DNA from: Gallionellaceae bacterium | GTDB taxonomy: Bacteria > Pseudomonadota > Gammaproteobacteria > Burkholderiales > Thiobacillaceae | NCBI GenBank assembly: GCA_028695325.1 | Contig: JAQVJE010000002.1 | Location: forward strand, 11,859 to 55,734 | Direction of reading: 5' to 3' | Length of the DNA: 43,876 bases | Shown: positions 42,997 to 43,876 of the stretch, one piece after another | Position numbering within the stretch: the first letter of the stretch is position 1 | Layout of the letters: the number at the start of each line of letters is the position of its first letter | Made by a program: the position numbers and the translations under genes | The notes under the pieces: generated by a model | The model's database searches: none | What the model was told of the DNA's origin: nothing | What the model saw: the letters and a program-made list of their open reading frames with translations, nothing else

Positions 42997-43876
42997 ATGC
43001 AAATCACCTTCCCGGACGCCGACAACCACCGGCTGGCCAACCTGTGCGGTGTACTGGACGAGAACCTGCGCCAGATCGAGACCGCCCTCAACGTCAACAT
43101 CGCCCGCCGCGGCGAGGTGTTCAACGTCACCGGCCCAGAGCGTCAGGTGGAGCAGGCGGAGCGGCTGCTGAAGGACTTCTACCAACGCGCCCGCCGGCCG
43201 CTCGACATCGACGACGTCCAGCTCGCCCTGGTCGAGGTGGCGCACCGGCCGGCCGCCGAGGCCGGGCCGGAATCCGACCTGCCGGTGCTGATGACCCGCC
43301 GGGCCGGCCTGCACGGCCGCACGGCGCGGCAGAACCAGTACATCCGCCAGATCCAGGAGACCGACATCACCTTCGGGGTCGGCCCGGCCGGCACCGGCAA
43401 GACCTATCTCGCCGTGGCCGGGGCGGTGGATGCCCTCGAACGCGACCTGGTCAAGCGCATCGTCCTGGTACGCCCGGCGGTGGAGGCGGGCGAGCGGCTC
43501 GGCTTCCTGCCCGGCGATCTGGTGCAGAAGGTCGACCCCTACCTGCGCCCGCTCTACGACGCCCTCTACGACCTCATGGGCTTCGACAAGGCGACCCGGT
43601 TGTTCGAGAAGGCGGTGATCGAGATCGCGCCGCTGGCCTTCATGCGCGGCCGCACCCTCAACCACGCCTTCATCATCCTCGACGAGGCCCAGAACACCAC
43701 GCCCGAGCAGATGAAGATGTTCCTGACCCGGATCGGCTTCGGCTCCAAGGCCGTGGTCACCGGCGACGTCACCCAGATCGACTTGGTGCGCGGCCAGCAG
43801 AGCGGCCTCATCGAGGCCCGCCTGGTCCTCAAGCAGGTGCGCGGCATCGCCTTCACCGAGTTCCAGAACGACGACG
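42997..43876 (+). CDS. ybeZ: PhoH-family ATPase YbeZ (5' part, cut by window edge)
   Basis: A PhoH-like ATPase usually encoded with the endoribonuclease YbeY and linked to rRNA processing. The frame from ATG 42997 stays open for 293 codons to the window end, so the ORF track omits it. The N-terminal KH-like region includes LNVNIARRGEVFNVTGPE. The Walker A is GVGPAGTGKTYLAV (~127-140), followed by RPAVEAGERLGFLPGD and the Walker B-like FIILDEAQNTTPEQMK and VVTGDVTQIDL. The missing part is ~30-50 residues. It lies 16 bp after miaB. Confidence 0.94.
   Translation, partial: MQITFPDADNHRLANLCGVLDENLRQIETALNVNIARRGEVFNVTGPERQVEQAERLLKDFYQRARRPLDIDDVQLALVEVAHRPAAEAGPESDLPVLMTRRAGLHGRTARQNQYIRQIQETDITFGVGPAGTGKTYLAVAGAVDALERDLVKRIVLVRPAVEAGERLGFLPGDLVQKVDPYLRPLYDALYDLMGFDKATRLFEKAVIEIAPLAFMRGRTLNHAFIILDEAQNTTPEQMKMFLTRIGFGSKAVVTGDVTQIDLVRGQQSGLIEARLVLKQVRGIAFTEFQNDD

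Overview
The window is GC-rich chromosomal DNA packed with genes on both strands. It fits a betaproteobacterium, probably one of the respiring or sulfur/nitrogen-type lineages in or near Nitrosomonadales/Rhodocyclales. This is inferred from protein style and gene order (zapA-6S RNA-fau, gluQRS-tRNA-miaB-ybeZ, an E. coli-like cydABX with CydP, CIRCE-controlled groESL), not from a marker gene. I see no phage, insertion sequence, integrase or CRISPR array, and no gene-free stretch above 300 bp. The largest gap is about 250 bp, between hemF and cydP.

Region by region. 1-1101 (-): the 5' part of prmC and an exported protein with a short tandem repeat. 1232-5910 (+): an MMPL/RND permease, a coupled exported protein, a Tim44-like membrane protein and an exported CBM-like protein. 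This block separates prmC from prfA. 5911-12537 (-): prfA, hemA, a divergent bifunctional penicillin-binding protein and hemF. 12787-15904 (+): cydP-cydA-cydB-cydX, a complete cytochrome bd quinol oxidase operon ending in a terminator. 16053-17459 (-): hemE and a small membrane protein. 17461-21875: two DUF4212/sodium-solute symporter pairs facing away from each other. 21966-27136: a small membrane protein, a DEDDh exonuclease, a cNMP/CBS/DUF294 signalling protein, and an OmpR-type response regulator with its histidine kinase. 27192-29276 (-): groES-groEL with a CIRCE operator. 29413-30726 (+): bioA. 30912-31214 (+): a c551-type cytochrome. 31320-35996 (+): a complete branched-chain amino-acid-type ABC transporter (livK-H-M-G-F). 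36138-37466 (+): two exported proteins built from the same ~13-residue [D/N]P-x-x-[Y/F/M] repeat. 37426-38768 (-): a zapB-like gene, zapA, 6S RNA and fau. 38847-43876 (+): msbA, gluQRS, tRNA-Met(CAT), miaB and the 5' part of a PhoH/ybeZ gene.

How the parts fit. Heme synthesis (hemA, hemE, hemF), cytochrome bd and a soluble c551 cytochrome point to a respiring organism that copes with low oxygen. The DUF4212/SSS pairs beside a cyclic-nucleotide/CBS/DUF294 protein and a two-component system look like a regulated carboxylate-uptake region. The rest is housekeeping: chaperonin, translation termination, tRNA modification, cell division and lipid A export.

The least explained content is the pair of DP-repeat secreted proteins, one extremely methionine-rich. 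Next are EF-hand-like loops in both symporters, a perfect hairpin at the groES stop codon, a G10 tract placed where a -35 box should be, and a glutamate in the LivF Walker A motif.
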